A stretch of 64,000 nucleotides of DNA from Bradyrhizobium liaoningense (GTDB lineage: Bacteria; Pseudomonadota; Alphaproteobacteria; Rhizobiales; Xanthobacteraceae). The notes beneath the pieces were generated by a model. The model saw only the letters and a program-made list of their open reading frames with translations. It was not told the DNA's origin and did no database searches. Positions 7,076-15,440 of the stretch are shown here, one piece after another. Positions within the stretch are counted from its first letter, which is position 1, and each line of letters opens with the position of its first letter. The stretch spans positions 1-64,000 of the forward strand of contig NZ_JAFCJM010000003.1 of NCBI RefSeq assembly GCF_018130955.1, written 5' to 3'. The position numbers were made by a program, and so were the translations under genes.

Positions 7076-8950
7076 ATGACATCCCCTGACAGGCTGCCGG
7101 ACGATCTCATGATCAACGCCGCCGACGAGGTGCGCATCCGCCAGGATCTCGTGCTGACGGCGCTCGGCCGCCGTCCGGCCGATCGCAGCTTAAGGGTCGG
7201 CCGGCTGCTCGACGTGCACAGCCGGAGCTGGAGCGAGGATCAGGAGATCGTCTTCAAGGGCCGTCGCATCGCATGGGTCGGTCCTGCCGGCAGCTACCCG
7301 GGCGAGGTCGGCGAGCGTGTGCATCGGCCCGATCTCGCGGCGGTGCCGGGCTTCGGCGAGGTGCACAAGCACATCGAAAGCTCGCACTTGACGCCGGAAT
7401 GGGAGGCTGCGCTGGTGCTGCCGCACGGCAATACCTGGACCTGCGAGGCGAGCCACGAATTCTCCAACGTCAACGGGCCGCGCAATCTCGAATTCTGGTT
7501 CGAGGCGCGCCGTCGTGGATCGCCGCTGAAGATCTTTCCGCAGCCGGGATCGGCGGTGCCGCCGACAGCCTATGAATGGGGCGGCGGCTGGTATGGCCGT
7601 GAGGAGCAGGCACGCTTCATGGCCGAAAGCCTGATGGTCACCGGGCTCGACGAGGTGATGGACTGGCCAGCGGTCTGGAATCCGGACAATCCGTCCTACA
7701 AGCGACTCTGGGGCATGATCGAGGCGACGTTCGCGGCTCGCGGTGTCGTCGAGGGGCACGCATCGGGCCTGCGCGATCTTCCAGAGATCAACGCCTTTGC
7801 TGCCGCGGGCCTCGCGTCCGATCACGAGGTGCAGACGCCGGAAGAGACCTGGGACAAGCTCACCCGCGGCCTCTTCGTCGAGTTGCGCATCTACGCCATG
7901 CCCGAGATCGTGGCATGGCTGCTTGCCAAGGGTTTGCAGGACTGGTCGCAGATCGCATTCACGACCGACGATCGTAGCGCCAGCCATACGCTCGAGCTCG
8001 GCGCCAGCGACCACAATGCAAGGGTCGCGATCGAAGCGGGCCTCGCGCCGGAAATCGCGATCCAGTGTCTCACCATCAATCCGGCGCGGCACATGCGGCT
8101 CACGCCGTTCGTCGGCAGCCTGGCTCCGGGACGCTTCGGCGACGTCGTGCTGCTCTCTGATGTTGCCAGGCTCAGTATCGCCGAAGTCTGGGCCGACGGC
8201 GCCCAGGTCTCCGAAGGCGAGCGCTATCTCGGCGAGGTGCCCAAGATCCAGTGGCCGGACTGGGCGACGAAGACCGTCAATATCAAGCGCGCGATCAGGC
8301 CTGAGGATTTCGAGCTGCGGGCCGATGCAGGCTGCACCACGATGAAGGCCGCGGTGATCCGGCCCTTCCACTGGCATCCAGATTTCTACACCCTCGAACT
8401 GCCGGTGCGCGACGGTGTCGTGCAGCGCGACGAGAGCGAGTCCATCACCAAATTCGCCATCGTCGACCGCTTCTCGGGCGAAGGAAAGGTGGCGAAGATG
8501 TTTTGGCGCGGCTGCGGGCCGCGGACGCCGGACACGGCGCTCGCCTGTTCGGTCGCGCATGACAAGCACAACATCTGGGTGGTCGGCTCCTCCGACGTGG
8601 CGATGGCGAAGGCCGTCAACGCGCTGGTCGAACTTCAGGGTGGATGGGCGCTGGTGCGCGAAGGCGAACTCGCCGCCACCGTTCGCTTCGAGATCGGAGG
8701 GCTGATGAGCTGCCGCTCCGCGCAGGCGCTCGATGCCGAGATGCAGGCGCTCTATGCCGAGGGGCGCAAGGTGGACTGGATGTACGAGCCGACCTTCCGG
8801 CCGCGCTGGTACCCGGGATTCCCCGAACGCCTGATGTTCGCAACGCTGACTTGCGCACCCTGGAGCTGGGTGCTGGTGGCGCCGTGCGAGCAGGCCCCGC
8901 TCGGGTTCATCAATGTGCAGACGGGTGAAGCGCACCCGGTAGTCTGGTGA
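7076..8950 (+). CDS. Adenine-deaminase-like amidohydrolase
   Basis: A 624-residue member of the amidohydrolase superfamily close to adenine deaminase, which converts adenine to hypoxanthine plus ammonia using a binuclear metal centre. Visible motifs are HKHIESS (His-x-His metal ligands with the adenine-deaminase IESS signature), GHASGL, FTTDDRSASH with the metal-binding aspartate, and a C-terminal domain containing CSVAHDKHN and VELQGGW. The ATG at 7076 has GGAG upstream; longer frames overlap the tetR gene. It lies just downstream of tetR and 13 nt before the purine permease, indicating an operon. Substrate could be adenine or another amino-heterocycle, given the neighbouring ring-opening hydrolase. 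Confidence 0.85.
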   Translation: MTSPDRLPDDLMINAADEVRIRQDLVLTALGRRPADRSLRVGRLLDVHSRSWSEDQEIVFKGRRIAWVGPAGSYPGEVGERVHRPDLAAVPGFGEVHKHIESSHLTPEWEAALVLPHGNTWTCEASHEFSNVNGPRNLEFWFEARRRGSPLKIFPQPGSAVPPTAYEWGGGWYGREEQARFMAESLMVTGLDEVMDWPAVWNPDNPSYKRLWGMIEATFAARGVVEGHASGLRDLPEINAFAAAGLASDHEVQTPEETWDKLTRGLFVELRIYAMPEIVAWLLAKGLQDWSQIAFTTDDRSASHTLELGASDHNARVAIEAGLAPEIAIQCLTINPARHMRLTPFVGSLAPGRFGDVVLLSDVARLSIAEVWADGAQVSEGERYLGEVPKIQWPDWATKTVNIKRAIRPEDFELRADAGCTTMKAAVIRPFHWHPDFYTLELPVRDGVVQRDESESITKFAIVDRFSGEGKVAKMFWRGCGPRTPDTALACSVAHDKHNIWVVGSSDVAMAKAVNALVELQGGWALVREGELAATVRFEIGGLMSCRSAQALDAEMQALYAEGRKVDWMYEPTFRPRWYPGFPERLMFATLTCAPWSWVLVAPCEQAPLGFINVQTGEAHPVVW

Positions 8951-8963
8951 AGGAGCGACCGCG

Positions 8964-10364
8964 ATGACCGAGATGACGCCGCAGGCGGCTGCCGCAGAGA
9001 TTGCATCAGGTTCGGTATCGGACGCCCCGGTCGGCGCACTCGACCGCATTTTCCGCCTCACCGAGCGCGGCACCAGCGCCGGCCGCGAGGTGATGGCCGG
9101 CGCGACCACCTTTGCGGCGATGGCCTATATCATCGCGGTGAACCCGGCGATCATGTCCAATGCGGGAATGGACCGCGCCGATCTCGTCAGCGCCACGGCA
9201 CTGGCTGCGATCTTCGGCTCTGTCATGATGGGGCTGTGGGCCAACCTGCCGCTCGCCGTTGCGCCTGCGATGGGCTCCAACGTCATCTTCACCTATGTGA
9301 TCGTCAAGCAGATGGGCATGCCCTGGCAGGGCGCGCTCGCCATGGTCGCCTTCACCGGCGTGCTGTTCCTAATCCTCAGCCTGTCGAAGCTGCGCGAGCG
9401 TGTCGCCAAGGACGTTCCCGAAGCGCTGAAGATCGGCATTCAGGCTGCCGTCGGCACCCTGATCGTCTTCATCGCGCTGCGCGGCGCCGGATTCATCGTA
9501 CAGAACCCCTCGACCTATATCGCGATGGGATCTCTGCGCAGTCCGCCGGTGCTGTTGACGCTGTTCGGTCTCCTCCTCACGCCGGTGCTCGTGGCGCGGC
9601 GGGTGCCGGCGGCGCTCATCCTGTCGATTGCGGTGCTGACCCTGATCGGCTTTTTCGTTCCCGGCGCCAACGGCAAGATGGTCACCTCGGTGCCCTCAGC
9701 GATCATGTCGTGGCCGCGCTGGCCGACGAGCACCTTCATGGCGCTCGATATCGGTTATCTCTTCAGCCATTTCGTCGTCGCGCTGCCGCTCCTGTTCTAT
9801 TTCCTTTGCGCTGAATTCTTCTCGACTCTCGGTACGCTGATCGGCGTGACCGGGGCCGCCAATCTGCGCCGCCCCGACGGCTCGATCCCGAATGCCACGG
9901 CTGCGTTCGCCACCGACGCGACGGCATCCATCGTCGGCCCACTGCTCGGCACGTCGGTCGTCACGGCCTATATCGAGTCCATCACCGGCGTGCAGGCGGG
10001 CGGGCGAACCGGTCTCACCTCGCTAACGGTCGCAGCGTTCTTTTTTCTGGCGCTGTTCTTCTGGCCCATCTTCGTCATCATCCCGGCGCAGGCCACCGCG
10101 CCCGCGCTGGTGCTGGTCGGCGTCCTGATGATGCAGGGGCTTGCCCGCATCGACATGACCGATCTCGGCAATGCAGTGCCGATCGTGCTCACCCTGCTGG
10201 TCACCGTATTGACCAACAACCTCATCAACGGCATGGCGCTGGGCACGCTCTCCTACATCGCACTGGAGGTGACCGTCGGGCGCCGGTCACAGGTCCCAGG
10301 GATGGTGTGGGGACTCGGCGTGGTGTTCGTCGCCTATGCGATCGTGATCGCGCAGATATTTTAG
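8964..10364 (+). CDS. NCS2-family purine permease (AzgA type)
   Basis: A 466-residue inner-membrane proton-linked nucleobase permease with about 12-14 transmembrane segments. Family marks are FAAMAYIIAVNP in TM1, APAMGSNVIFTY in TM3, and DATASIVGPLLGTS followed by YIESITGVQAGGRTGLT in the TM8-TM10 region, all typical of the adenine/guanine/hypoxanthine AzgA branch. AAGGAG lies 8 nt before the ATG at 8964. Together with the preceding deaminase it would import a purine and deaminate it. Usual AzgA length is about 430-460 aa. Branch assignment is good; the exact base is not known. Confidence 0.9.
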   Translation: MTEMTPQAAAAEIASGSVSDAPVGALDRIFRLTERGTSAGREVMAGATTFAAMAYIIAVNPAIMSNAGMDRADLVSATALAAIFGSVMMGLWANLPLAVAPAMGSNVIFTYVIVKQMGMPWQGALAMVAFTGVLFLILSLSKLRERVAKDVPEALKIGIQAAVGTLIVFIALRGAGFIVQNPSTYIAMGSLRSPPVLLTLFGLLLTPVLVARRVPAALILSIAVLTLIGFFVPGANGKMVTSVPSAIMSWPRWPTSTFMALDIGYLFSHFVVALPLLFYFLCAEFFSTLGTLIGVTGAANLRRPDGSIPNATAAFATDATASIVGPLLGTSVVTAYIESITGVQAGGRTGLTSLTVAAFFFLALFFWPIFVIIPAQATAPALVLVGVLMMQGLARIDMTDLGNAVPIVLTLLVTVLTNNLINGMALGTLSYIALEVTVGRRSQVPGMVWGLGVVFVAYAIVIAQIF

Positions 10365-10386
10365 GATGCTTGGGCGTTTCCAGATG

Positions 10387-10608
10387 CTACGCCGCAAGAT
10401 CCAGCAGCCGGCATGACCCTCGCACCAGCACCTTGCGGCCGGTTGGCGTCAGCAGTGGAAGGCCGTCGCTGACCGCAACGAGGCCGAGCTTGGCGAGGTC
10501 CTCGATCAGGTAGGCCTTCACACGACGATCGCGCAAGGCGTGATGGCGAAGCGCCTTCAGCGCTTCCCACTGGTCGGACGTTAGATCGTAGTCGACATCG
10601 TCGTTCAT
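10387..10608 (-). CDS. Small hypothetical protein
   Basis: A 73-residue acidic-to-basic protein starting MNDDVDYDLTSDQWEAL. It looks like a compact winged-helix-like domain (helix, LIEDLAKLGLVA, then a beta turn with GLPLLTPTGRKVLV). No membrane segment. The ATG at 10608 was preferred because GAGGCAG precedes it and the upstream extension is unlike protein. Convergent with the permease. No family recognised; a DNA-binding role is only a possibility from the fold impression. Confidence 0.65.
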   Translation of the reverse strand: MNDDVDYDLTSDQWEALKALRHHALRDRRVKAYLIEDLAKLGLVAVSDGLPLLTPTGRKVLVRGSCRLLDLAA

Positions 10609-10957
10609 GCTGCCTCGGAATATCCGGCGATCGTGCGCACCAGTTAACGGCGCTGCGTGAAAACCATGCGACGACATTGAGTCCGCAATTCGATAGCTGT
10701 TTGGAACGCCTCTTCACAAATTGACGCAGTCTGTTGCGCCACAATAGTTAAGATCGCTGGCGCGCGAATATCGTTCCGATGACGGATCACCATTTGATGA
10801 TTTGCATGTGATGCTGCGCTGCGAATTGCGCGGCGCACGCGGAAGGATCGCTGCCGCATTCCGCACTGCGATGTGCACAGGAAAATCGCACAGGCCATTC
10901 AAGACTCTGTTACGCTCATCCGCGAGGAAATGGCTTCACGCGGCAGGAGTGGAGTGC
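10609..10957. other. Intergenic stretch without recognised features
   Basis: About 350 bp, AT-richer than its surroundings, between two divergent small genes. A frame continues upstream of the 10958 gene but has unlikely composition. It probably holds both promoters, but no clear -35/-10 pair or operator was recognised. Confidence 0.4.
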
Positions 10958-11137
10958 ATGAACAGGCTGGTGGAAATTCGCAGTCAGGAATCGTTGTGCC
11001 GTGAACGCGCGGCGCTGGATTCCGGTCGCCGGGTTTTCTGGCTCGCGCAGGCCGAAGAGTGGGAGCGGCGCGCGCTCGAAGAAATCGCCCATCATTTCAG
11101 GGAATGCAATCTCGCTCACGCTCCATTGCGCGCGTGA
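10958..11137 (+). CDS. Small helical hypothetical protein
   Basis: A 59-residue protein, MNRLVEIRSQESLCRERA followed by a predicted amphipathic helix (WLAQAEEWERRALEEIA). GGAG lies just upstream of the ATG at 10958; a longer frame exists but begins with improbable sequence. Short proteins with this RSQE-LCRERA-WLAQAEEW pattern appear familiar from Bradyrhizobium genomes, where they are numerous paralogues of unknown role. No signal peptide or membrane segment. Function unknown. Confidence 0.7.
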   Translation: MNRLVEIRSQESLCRERAALDSGRRVFWLAQAEEWERRALEEIAHHFRECNLAHAPLRA

Positions 11138-11159
11138 CGGAGGGCTATAGAACCGACGT

Positions 11160-12533
11160 CTACTGATACGTCGCCACGATATCCGACACGGCACGCTCGA
11201 GCTGCTGGGCGGTCGCGCATTGGCGCACGACGGTGCAGAACGTCGCGTAGCGCGGCATCTCGGAATCGCCGAAACCCCAGGCGAGGCGTCCTTCGGGATT
11301 GAGCCAGACCAGGCGCTTCGAACGCTCGGAGATACGCTTGAGGATGTCGGCGCGCGGATCGAGATTGTTGCTGCGGGCGTCACCCAGCACGATCACCGTG
11401 GTCTGCGGCGTCAGGATGCTCATGAACTCGTGCTCGAAGTCGTCGAGGGAGGAGCCGTAGTCGGATGAGCCAAAACCGACCTTGGACATGATCTCGGCCA
11501 TCGCGGCGTCGGGCGTGTTCGCTTCCAGGATGTCACTGACCTCGATCAGATGCGAGGAGAAGGCGAAGGAACGGACGTCGTCGACCACTTCGTGCAGGGA
11601 GTGGATCAACAGCAGGAAGAAGTCCGAGACTCTTGCGACCGAGCCGGAGACGTCGCACAGCGCCACGATCTTTGGCCGGTCGCGATGCTTGCGCTTCCAT
11701 GCCGTGAGAAAGGGGATGCCGCCCCACGCGGCGTTGCGGCGGAGCGTCCGGCGGACGTCGAGATGGCCGCGGCGCTGGCGCTTGCGCGGCTTCGAGTAGC
11801 GTTCGCGAAGGCGTCGCGCGATCTGGCGGATCAGGTGGCGCATCTGCTCCACCTGCCGAGGCTCGATGCGGGCGAGTGGTGCGTTGCGCAGGATCTCATT
11901 GCGCAAATTCTCGGCCTCTTCGCGCGCATAGAGCGCCAGCCCTTGCGAAACCGCGTCGCGCACGGCTTCGCGCAAGCCGTCGAGCGCGGCGCGGAGCCGT
12001 TCGGCGAGCGACGGGTTCGTCGCAGTCAGGCCATCGAGGTCGTCGCGCAGGCGCTGCAGACCCATCGCATCGAGGATGCGGGTCGAGAAGATGCCGCGCT
12101 GGGTTGAATAGCGGATGTCGGACAGTGACGCTGCCGCCGAGGCATTCGCGAGCGCCGCCGCGATAGCGTTGCGGTCCTGTGACAGCAACATCTGCGCGAG
12201 CGGTCCCAGGCTCTCGGCGGGTTCACTGCCGCTCGCATCGCCGGACGCATCCGACGAGGGGGACTGATTGTTCCCCTCGGGGGCGTTGTCGTCGTTGGCG
12301 GGCTGTTCCTGCTGAGGCTCAGGCTGGCTGAAGAACAGGTCGAAGCAGTCGCCAAGCGCGAGCTTCTCGTCCTGCGTCTTGGCCAGCGTCAGCAGCAGCG
12401 TGTCGCGCAGAATGTCGCGGTCGGAAAACCCGACCTGCGAGACCGCGCGCATCGCATCGATGCTCTCGGCCGGCGAGACGCGGACGCCGACGCCGCGCGC
12501 AGCCCGAAAGAAGCGATGGAGATTCTCCCGCAT
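11160..12533 (-). CDS. VWA domain-containing CoxE-like protein
   Basis: A 457-residue cytoplasmic protein with an N-terminal helical region, an acidic Ser/Asn/Pro-rich linker (about residues 70-110) and a C-terminal von Willebrand factor A domain. The MIDAS metal site is seen as CDVSGS (about residue 290), with a second motif LGDARSNN further on. CoxE-type proteins work with a MoxR/CoxD AAA+ ATPase as chaperones for metal centre assembly in enzymes such as CO dehydrogenase. The ATPase gene lies immediately upstream, with 5 nt between them, so the two are co-transcribed. No cox structural genes are in the window, so the client is unknown. Confidence 0.88.
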   Translation of the reverse strand: MRENLHRFFRAARGVGVRVSPAESIDAMRAVSQVGFSDRDILRDTLLLTLAKTQDEKLALGDCFDLFFSQPEPQQEQPANDDNAPEGNNQSPSSDASGDASGSEPAESLGPLAQMLLSQDRNAIAAALANASAAASLSDIRYSTQRGIFSTRILDAMGLQRLRDDLDGLTATNPSLAERLRAALDGLREAVRDAVSQGLALYAREEAENLRNEILRNAPLARIEPRQVEQMRHLIRQIARRLRERYSKPRKRQRRGHLDVRRTLRRNAAWGGIPFLTAWKRKHRDRPKIVALCDVSGSVARVSDFFLLLIHSLHEVVDDVRSFAFSSHLIEVSDILEANTPDAAMAEIMSKVGFGSSDYGSSLDDFEHEFMSILTPQTTVIVLGDARSNNLDPRADILKRISERSKRLVWLNPEGRLAWGFGDSEMPRYATFCTVVRQCATAQQLERAVSDIVATYQ

Positions 12534-12538
12534 CCCGC

Positions 12539-13486
12539 TCAGCCAAAGACGTTGTGACGTGCCGCTTTCGCAATGAAGGTGGTGACCTGGGGTAGCGCCG
12601 CCTCGATGTCGGCCTCGTATTTCAGGAGCACGTTGAGGGTGTCCTTGACGATCTCGGTATCGAGCTCGCCGGCCTGCAACAGCACCAGCACCCGTGCCCA
12701 GTCGATGGTCTCGCTGACCGACGGCAGCTTCTTCAGGTCGAGCGTACGGATCTCATGGATGAAGCCGACCATCTGCCGGCGCAATGTCTGCGAGATGCCG
12801 GGCACGCGGCTCTCGACGATCCGTTCCTCGAGCCGCTGCTCGGGAAAGCCGATATGCAGATGCAGGCAGCGCCGCTTCAGGGCATCGCCGAGATCGCGCT
12901 CGCTGTTGGAGGTCAGGATCACCGTCGGCGGTGCGATAGCCGAGACGGTGCCGAGCTCGGGGATCGTGACCTGAAAGTCGGACAGGATTTCCAGCAGCAG
13001 CGATTCAAATTCGGCGTCCGACTTGTCGATCTCGTCGATCAGCAGCACGCAGCCGCCGGGCTGCTCCAGGGCCTGGAGCAGGGGGCGCGGCTCTACGAAT
13101 TCCTTGGAGAAGAACACGTCACCGAACGTGTGGAGCTGGTCGAGCGCCGCGTGCAGCGTCTGCGCGCCGCCGAGCACTTCACCGAGCTTGTCCTTGAGGA
13201 TCTGCGTGTAGAGAAGCTGCTTGGCGTATTTCCACTCGTAGAGCGCCTTGGCCTCGTCCAGCCCCTCGTAGCATTGCAGGCGGATCATCTTCATGCCGCG
13301 CCAGGCGGCGATCGCCTTCGCAAGCTCGGTCTTGCCGACGCCCGCGGGGCCCTCGACCAGGATCGGCTTCTCGATCTGCTGCGACAAATAAACGGCGGTC
13401 GCGATCTGCCGGCTCGCGATATAGCCTTGCGCGGCGAGGCCGCTCTCCACTGCCTCGATCGAGGTCGAGGCCTTCTGATCAGCCAC
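12539..13486 (-). CDS. MoxR-family AAA+ ATPase (CoxD-like)
   Basis: A 315-residue AAA+ ATPase. Walker A is GPAGVGKTE, Walker B is LLIDEIDK, sensor 1 is ILTSNSERDL, and the arginine-finger region reads LKRRCLHLHIGFP. MoxR ATPases pair with VWA proteins to insert or activate metal cofactors. I chose the GTG at 13486 because GGGAG lies 8 nt upstream and the protein then starts with the usual short N-terminus; the open frame continues 40 residues upstream without a likely start. First gene of the two-gene operon with the CoxE-like protein. Confidence 0.9.
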   Translation of the reverse strand: MADQKASTSIEAVESGLAAQGYIASRQIATAVYLSQQIEKPILVEGPAGVGKTELAKAIAAWRGMKMIRLQCYEGLDEAKALYEWKYAKQLLYTQILKDKLGEVLGGAQTLHAALDQLHTFGDVFFSKEFVEPRPLLQALEQPGGCVLLIDEIDKSDAEFESLLLEILSDFQVTIPELGTVSAIAPPTVILTSNSERDLGDALKRRCLHLHIGFPEQRLEERIVESRVPGISQTLRRQMVGFIHEIRTLDLKKLPSVSETIDWARVLVLLQAGELDTEIVKDTLNVLLKYEADIEAALPQVTTFIAKAARHNVFG

Positions 13487-13630
13487 GAAGGGCGCTCCCA
13501 AATGGTCTTGCGTGAGGCTTGTTCTGCCAACGTTCCCGGCAAAGAACAAGCCTCGTTTGGGAGGGAATAGGCCTGCGCGCTCGCGGACTATTTCCGCTGA
13601 GCGCAAATACCGGCGAGCCCGCGCGAGCGA

Positions 13631-13816
13631 TCAGTGCTTGCGGATGGTCTGCCTGACCTCACCGCCGCAATCGGCGCATTCGTAGACGAAGTCGATCTTG
13701 GCAAGGCTCCAGTGCGGCTCCACCTCGCGCACATACATCGGCAAGAACCCCATGCATGAGGGGCAAATCACAGGCGCGATCTCGATGTCCTGATGATGCT
13801 GAACATAGGCTGGCAT
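13631..13816 (-). CDS. Small zinc-ribbon protein
   Basis: A 61-residue protein with two Cys-x2-Cys pairs (CPSCMG and CADCGG) separated by about 30 residues, the arrangement of a zinc ribbon that could bind nucleic acid or protein. The stretch between contains VREVEPHW. The ATG at 13816 has GGAG upstream. It lies in front of the MoxR gene on the same strand but 145 nt away. Function unknown. Confidence 0.75.
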   Translation of the reverse strand: MPAYVQHHQDIEIAPVICPSCMGFLPMYVREVEPHWSLAKIDFVYECADCGGEVRQTIRKH

Positions 13817-13943
13817 CTCGACTCTCCTTCGCAGGCGACCATCAACCCCGCGCAGAATCTACGTCCAACGGCGCAAGCCCGGGCATCAACTCTTTCGAAC
13901 AGAGACGGAACGGCGGCCGTTTGCCGTTGGCTGTGACATTCTT

Positions 13944-13964
13944 GTTACGGATCTGTACTGTAAC
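13944..13964. promoter_or_regulatory. Inverted repeat upstream of qor
   Basis: GTTAC (13944-13948) and GTAAC (13960-13964) form a dyad about 80 bp before the quinone oxidoreductase start. The spacing resembles an operator for a dimeric repressor. No regulator gene is adjacent. Confidence 0.3.
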
Positions 13965-14040
13965 GGGCGGACTAAATGCCTATTTCACAGCGCGATCCAG
14001 GTGGTCCGACCTACACTCCAACAATAAGGGAGCAACGCCC

Positions 14041-15015
14041 ATGACGCATGCCATCCGTTTTCACAGGACCGGCGGTCCGGAAGTTCTGGTCTGGGAGCAG
14101 GTCGAGGTCGGCAAGCCCGGTCCCGGCGAAGCGCGCATCCGTCACACCGCCGTCGGTCTCAACTTCGTCGACATCTACAATCGTTCCGGCCTTTACCCGG
14201 CGCAACTGCCGAGCGGGCTCGGCAGCGAGGCGGCCGGCGTGGTCGAGGAGGTCGGTCCCGGCGTCACCGATCTGAAGCCGGGCGATCGCGTCGCCTACGG
14301 CGCATCGCCGCTCGGCGCCTATTCCGAGGCGCGGCTCATTCCAGCCGATCGTCTCCTGAAGCTGCCCGACGGCGTCGACGACAAGACCGCTGCGGCGATG
14401 ATGCTGAAGGGGCTCACGACGCAATATCTGATCCGGCAGACCTATCGCGTAAAGGCCGGCGACACCATCCTGCTCCACGCTGCGGCCGGCGGCGTCGGCC
14501 TGATCCTTGGCCAGTGGGCGAAGCATCTCGGTGCGACCGTGATCGGCACCGTCAGCAACGACGACAAGGCCAAGCTCGCCAAGGCGCATGGCTGCGACCA
14601 TGTCATTGTCTATACGCGCGAAGACTTCGTGAAGCGCGTCGACGAGATCACCGGGGGCAAGAAGGTGCCCGTGGTCTATGACTCAGTCGGCAAGGACACG
14701 TTCCTGAAATCACTCGACTGCCTTGCGCCGCTCGGCGTTGCCGCGCTGTTCGGCCAGTCCTCCGGCGCGGTGGAGCCGCTCAATCTCGGCCTGCTCGCGC
14801 AGAAGGGCTCGCTCTACGTCACTCGGCCGACCCTGTTCACTTACGCGGCCAAGCGCGAGAACCTGGTTGCGATGGCCAACGAACTGTTCGACATCGTGAA
14901 ATCAGGGGCGGTCAGGATCGAGGTGCACCAGACCTATGCGCTGAAGGACGCCGCGAAGGCGCATGCCGATCTTGCCGCGCGCAAGACCACGGGATCGACG
15001 GTGCTGTTGGTGTGA
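14041..15015 (+). CDS. qor: NADPH:quinone oxidoreductase (zinc-independent MDR family)
   Basis: A 324-residue medium-chain dehydrogenase/reductase that reduces quinones with NADPH. The N-terminal GroES-like domain contains LNFVDIYNRSGLYP and GSEAAGVVEEVG, the QOR signature. The Rossmann motif is AAAGGVGLILGQWA. The catalytic zinc cysteines of alcohol dehydrogenases are absent, as expected for QOR. GGGAG lies 8 nt before the ATG at 14041. It is monocistronic. Length is typical (E. coli Qor is 327 aa). Crotonyl-CoA reductase-type proteins are more distant alternatives. Confidence 0.92.
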   Translation: MTHAIRFHRTGGPEVLVWEQVEVGKPGPGEARIRHTAVGLNFVDIYNRSGLYPAQLPSGLGSEAAGVVEEVGPGVTDLKPGDRVAYGASPLGAYSEARLIPADRLLKLPDGVDDKTAAAMMLKGLTTQYLIRQTYRVKAGDTILLHAAAGGVGLILGQWAKHLGATVIGTVSNDDKAKLAKAHGCDHVIVYTREDFVKRVDEITGGKKVPVVYDSVGKDTFLKSLDCLAPLGVAALFGQSSGAVEPLNLGLLAQKGSLYVTRPTLFTYAAKRENLVAMANELFDIVKSGAVRIEVHQTYALKDAAKAHADLAARKTTGSTVLLV

Positions 15016-15056
15016 CGCTTTCGTGGGGCCGTGACGCAGGTCCTTGAGGCCTCGCG

Positions 15057-15332
15057 TCACGCCCGCTCGTGCTTGCGCAGGTCGCGTGCGTGGTCGAGAT
15101 GCACCGCCTGGAGATCGACGTCGTCGGGCGGAACCTCGGGGAGGGCTGCTTCGGCGAGGATGTCCTCGGTCGCATCGACGACCGCGGCGTCCGTGATTTC
15201 GTGGATGAAGCATATGTTCCGGTCTTCGCCGGAGACGACGCGGGAAATCACCTCCCGCCGGGTCACTTCCGGATCGACGATCGCCTCGCGTCCGCGCCGG
15301 CCATAGTCGATCATCACGACGAAATACTGCAT
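15057..15332 (-). CDS. Hypothetical protein
   Basis: A 91-residue protein starting MQYFVVMIDYGRRGREA, with a central segment (VISRVVSGEDRNICFIHEI) and an acidic stretch before a basic end. It looks like a small alpha/beta protein without membrane segments. The Met at 15332 was preferred to one 33 nt upstream because its sequence starts a plausible beta-strand. Its promoter region contains two operator-like TTCCGA/TCGGAA boxes, so it may be under control of the LexA-like repressor encoded just upstream. Function unknown. Confidence 0.75.
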   Translation of the reverse strand: MQYFVVMIDYGRRGREAIVDPEVTRREVISRVVSGEDRNICFIHEITDAAVVDATEDILAEAALPEVPPDDVDLQAVHLDHARDLRKHERA

Positions 15333-15378
15333 TGAGATTTTCTGCCCTGCCTCGGCGTCATCCAAGGCAGGGCATTAT

Positions 15379-15393
15379 TTCCGAAAATCGGAA
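15379..15393. promoter_or_regulatory. Operator-like box 1 of the S24 repressor
   Basis: TTCCGA-AAA-TCGGAA is a perfect 6-bp inverted repeat with a 3-bp centre. It lies in front of the 91-aa gene and just behind the repressor gene. Its start is exactly 30 bp from the start of box 2, placing both on the same DNA face. Confidence 0.6.
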
Positions 15394-15405
15394 GAAAGTC
15401 AAGTC

Positions 15406-15426
15406 GATTTCCAAAAATCGGAAATC
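15406..15426. promoter_or_regulatory. Operator-like box 2 of the S24 repressor
   Basis: GATTTCC and GGAAATC form 7-bp arms around AAAAATC; the inner TTCCAAAAATCGGAA differs from box 1 by one base. Confidence 0.55.
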
Positions 15427-15440
15427 TGGTCGGTGCGGCG

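Noticed and set aside
7190..9109. 639-codon - strand frame opposite the adenine-deaminase-like gene
   Set aside because: Shadow of a conserved enzyme gene; no motifs and composition unlike protein.
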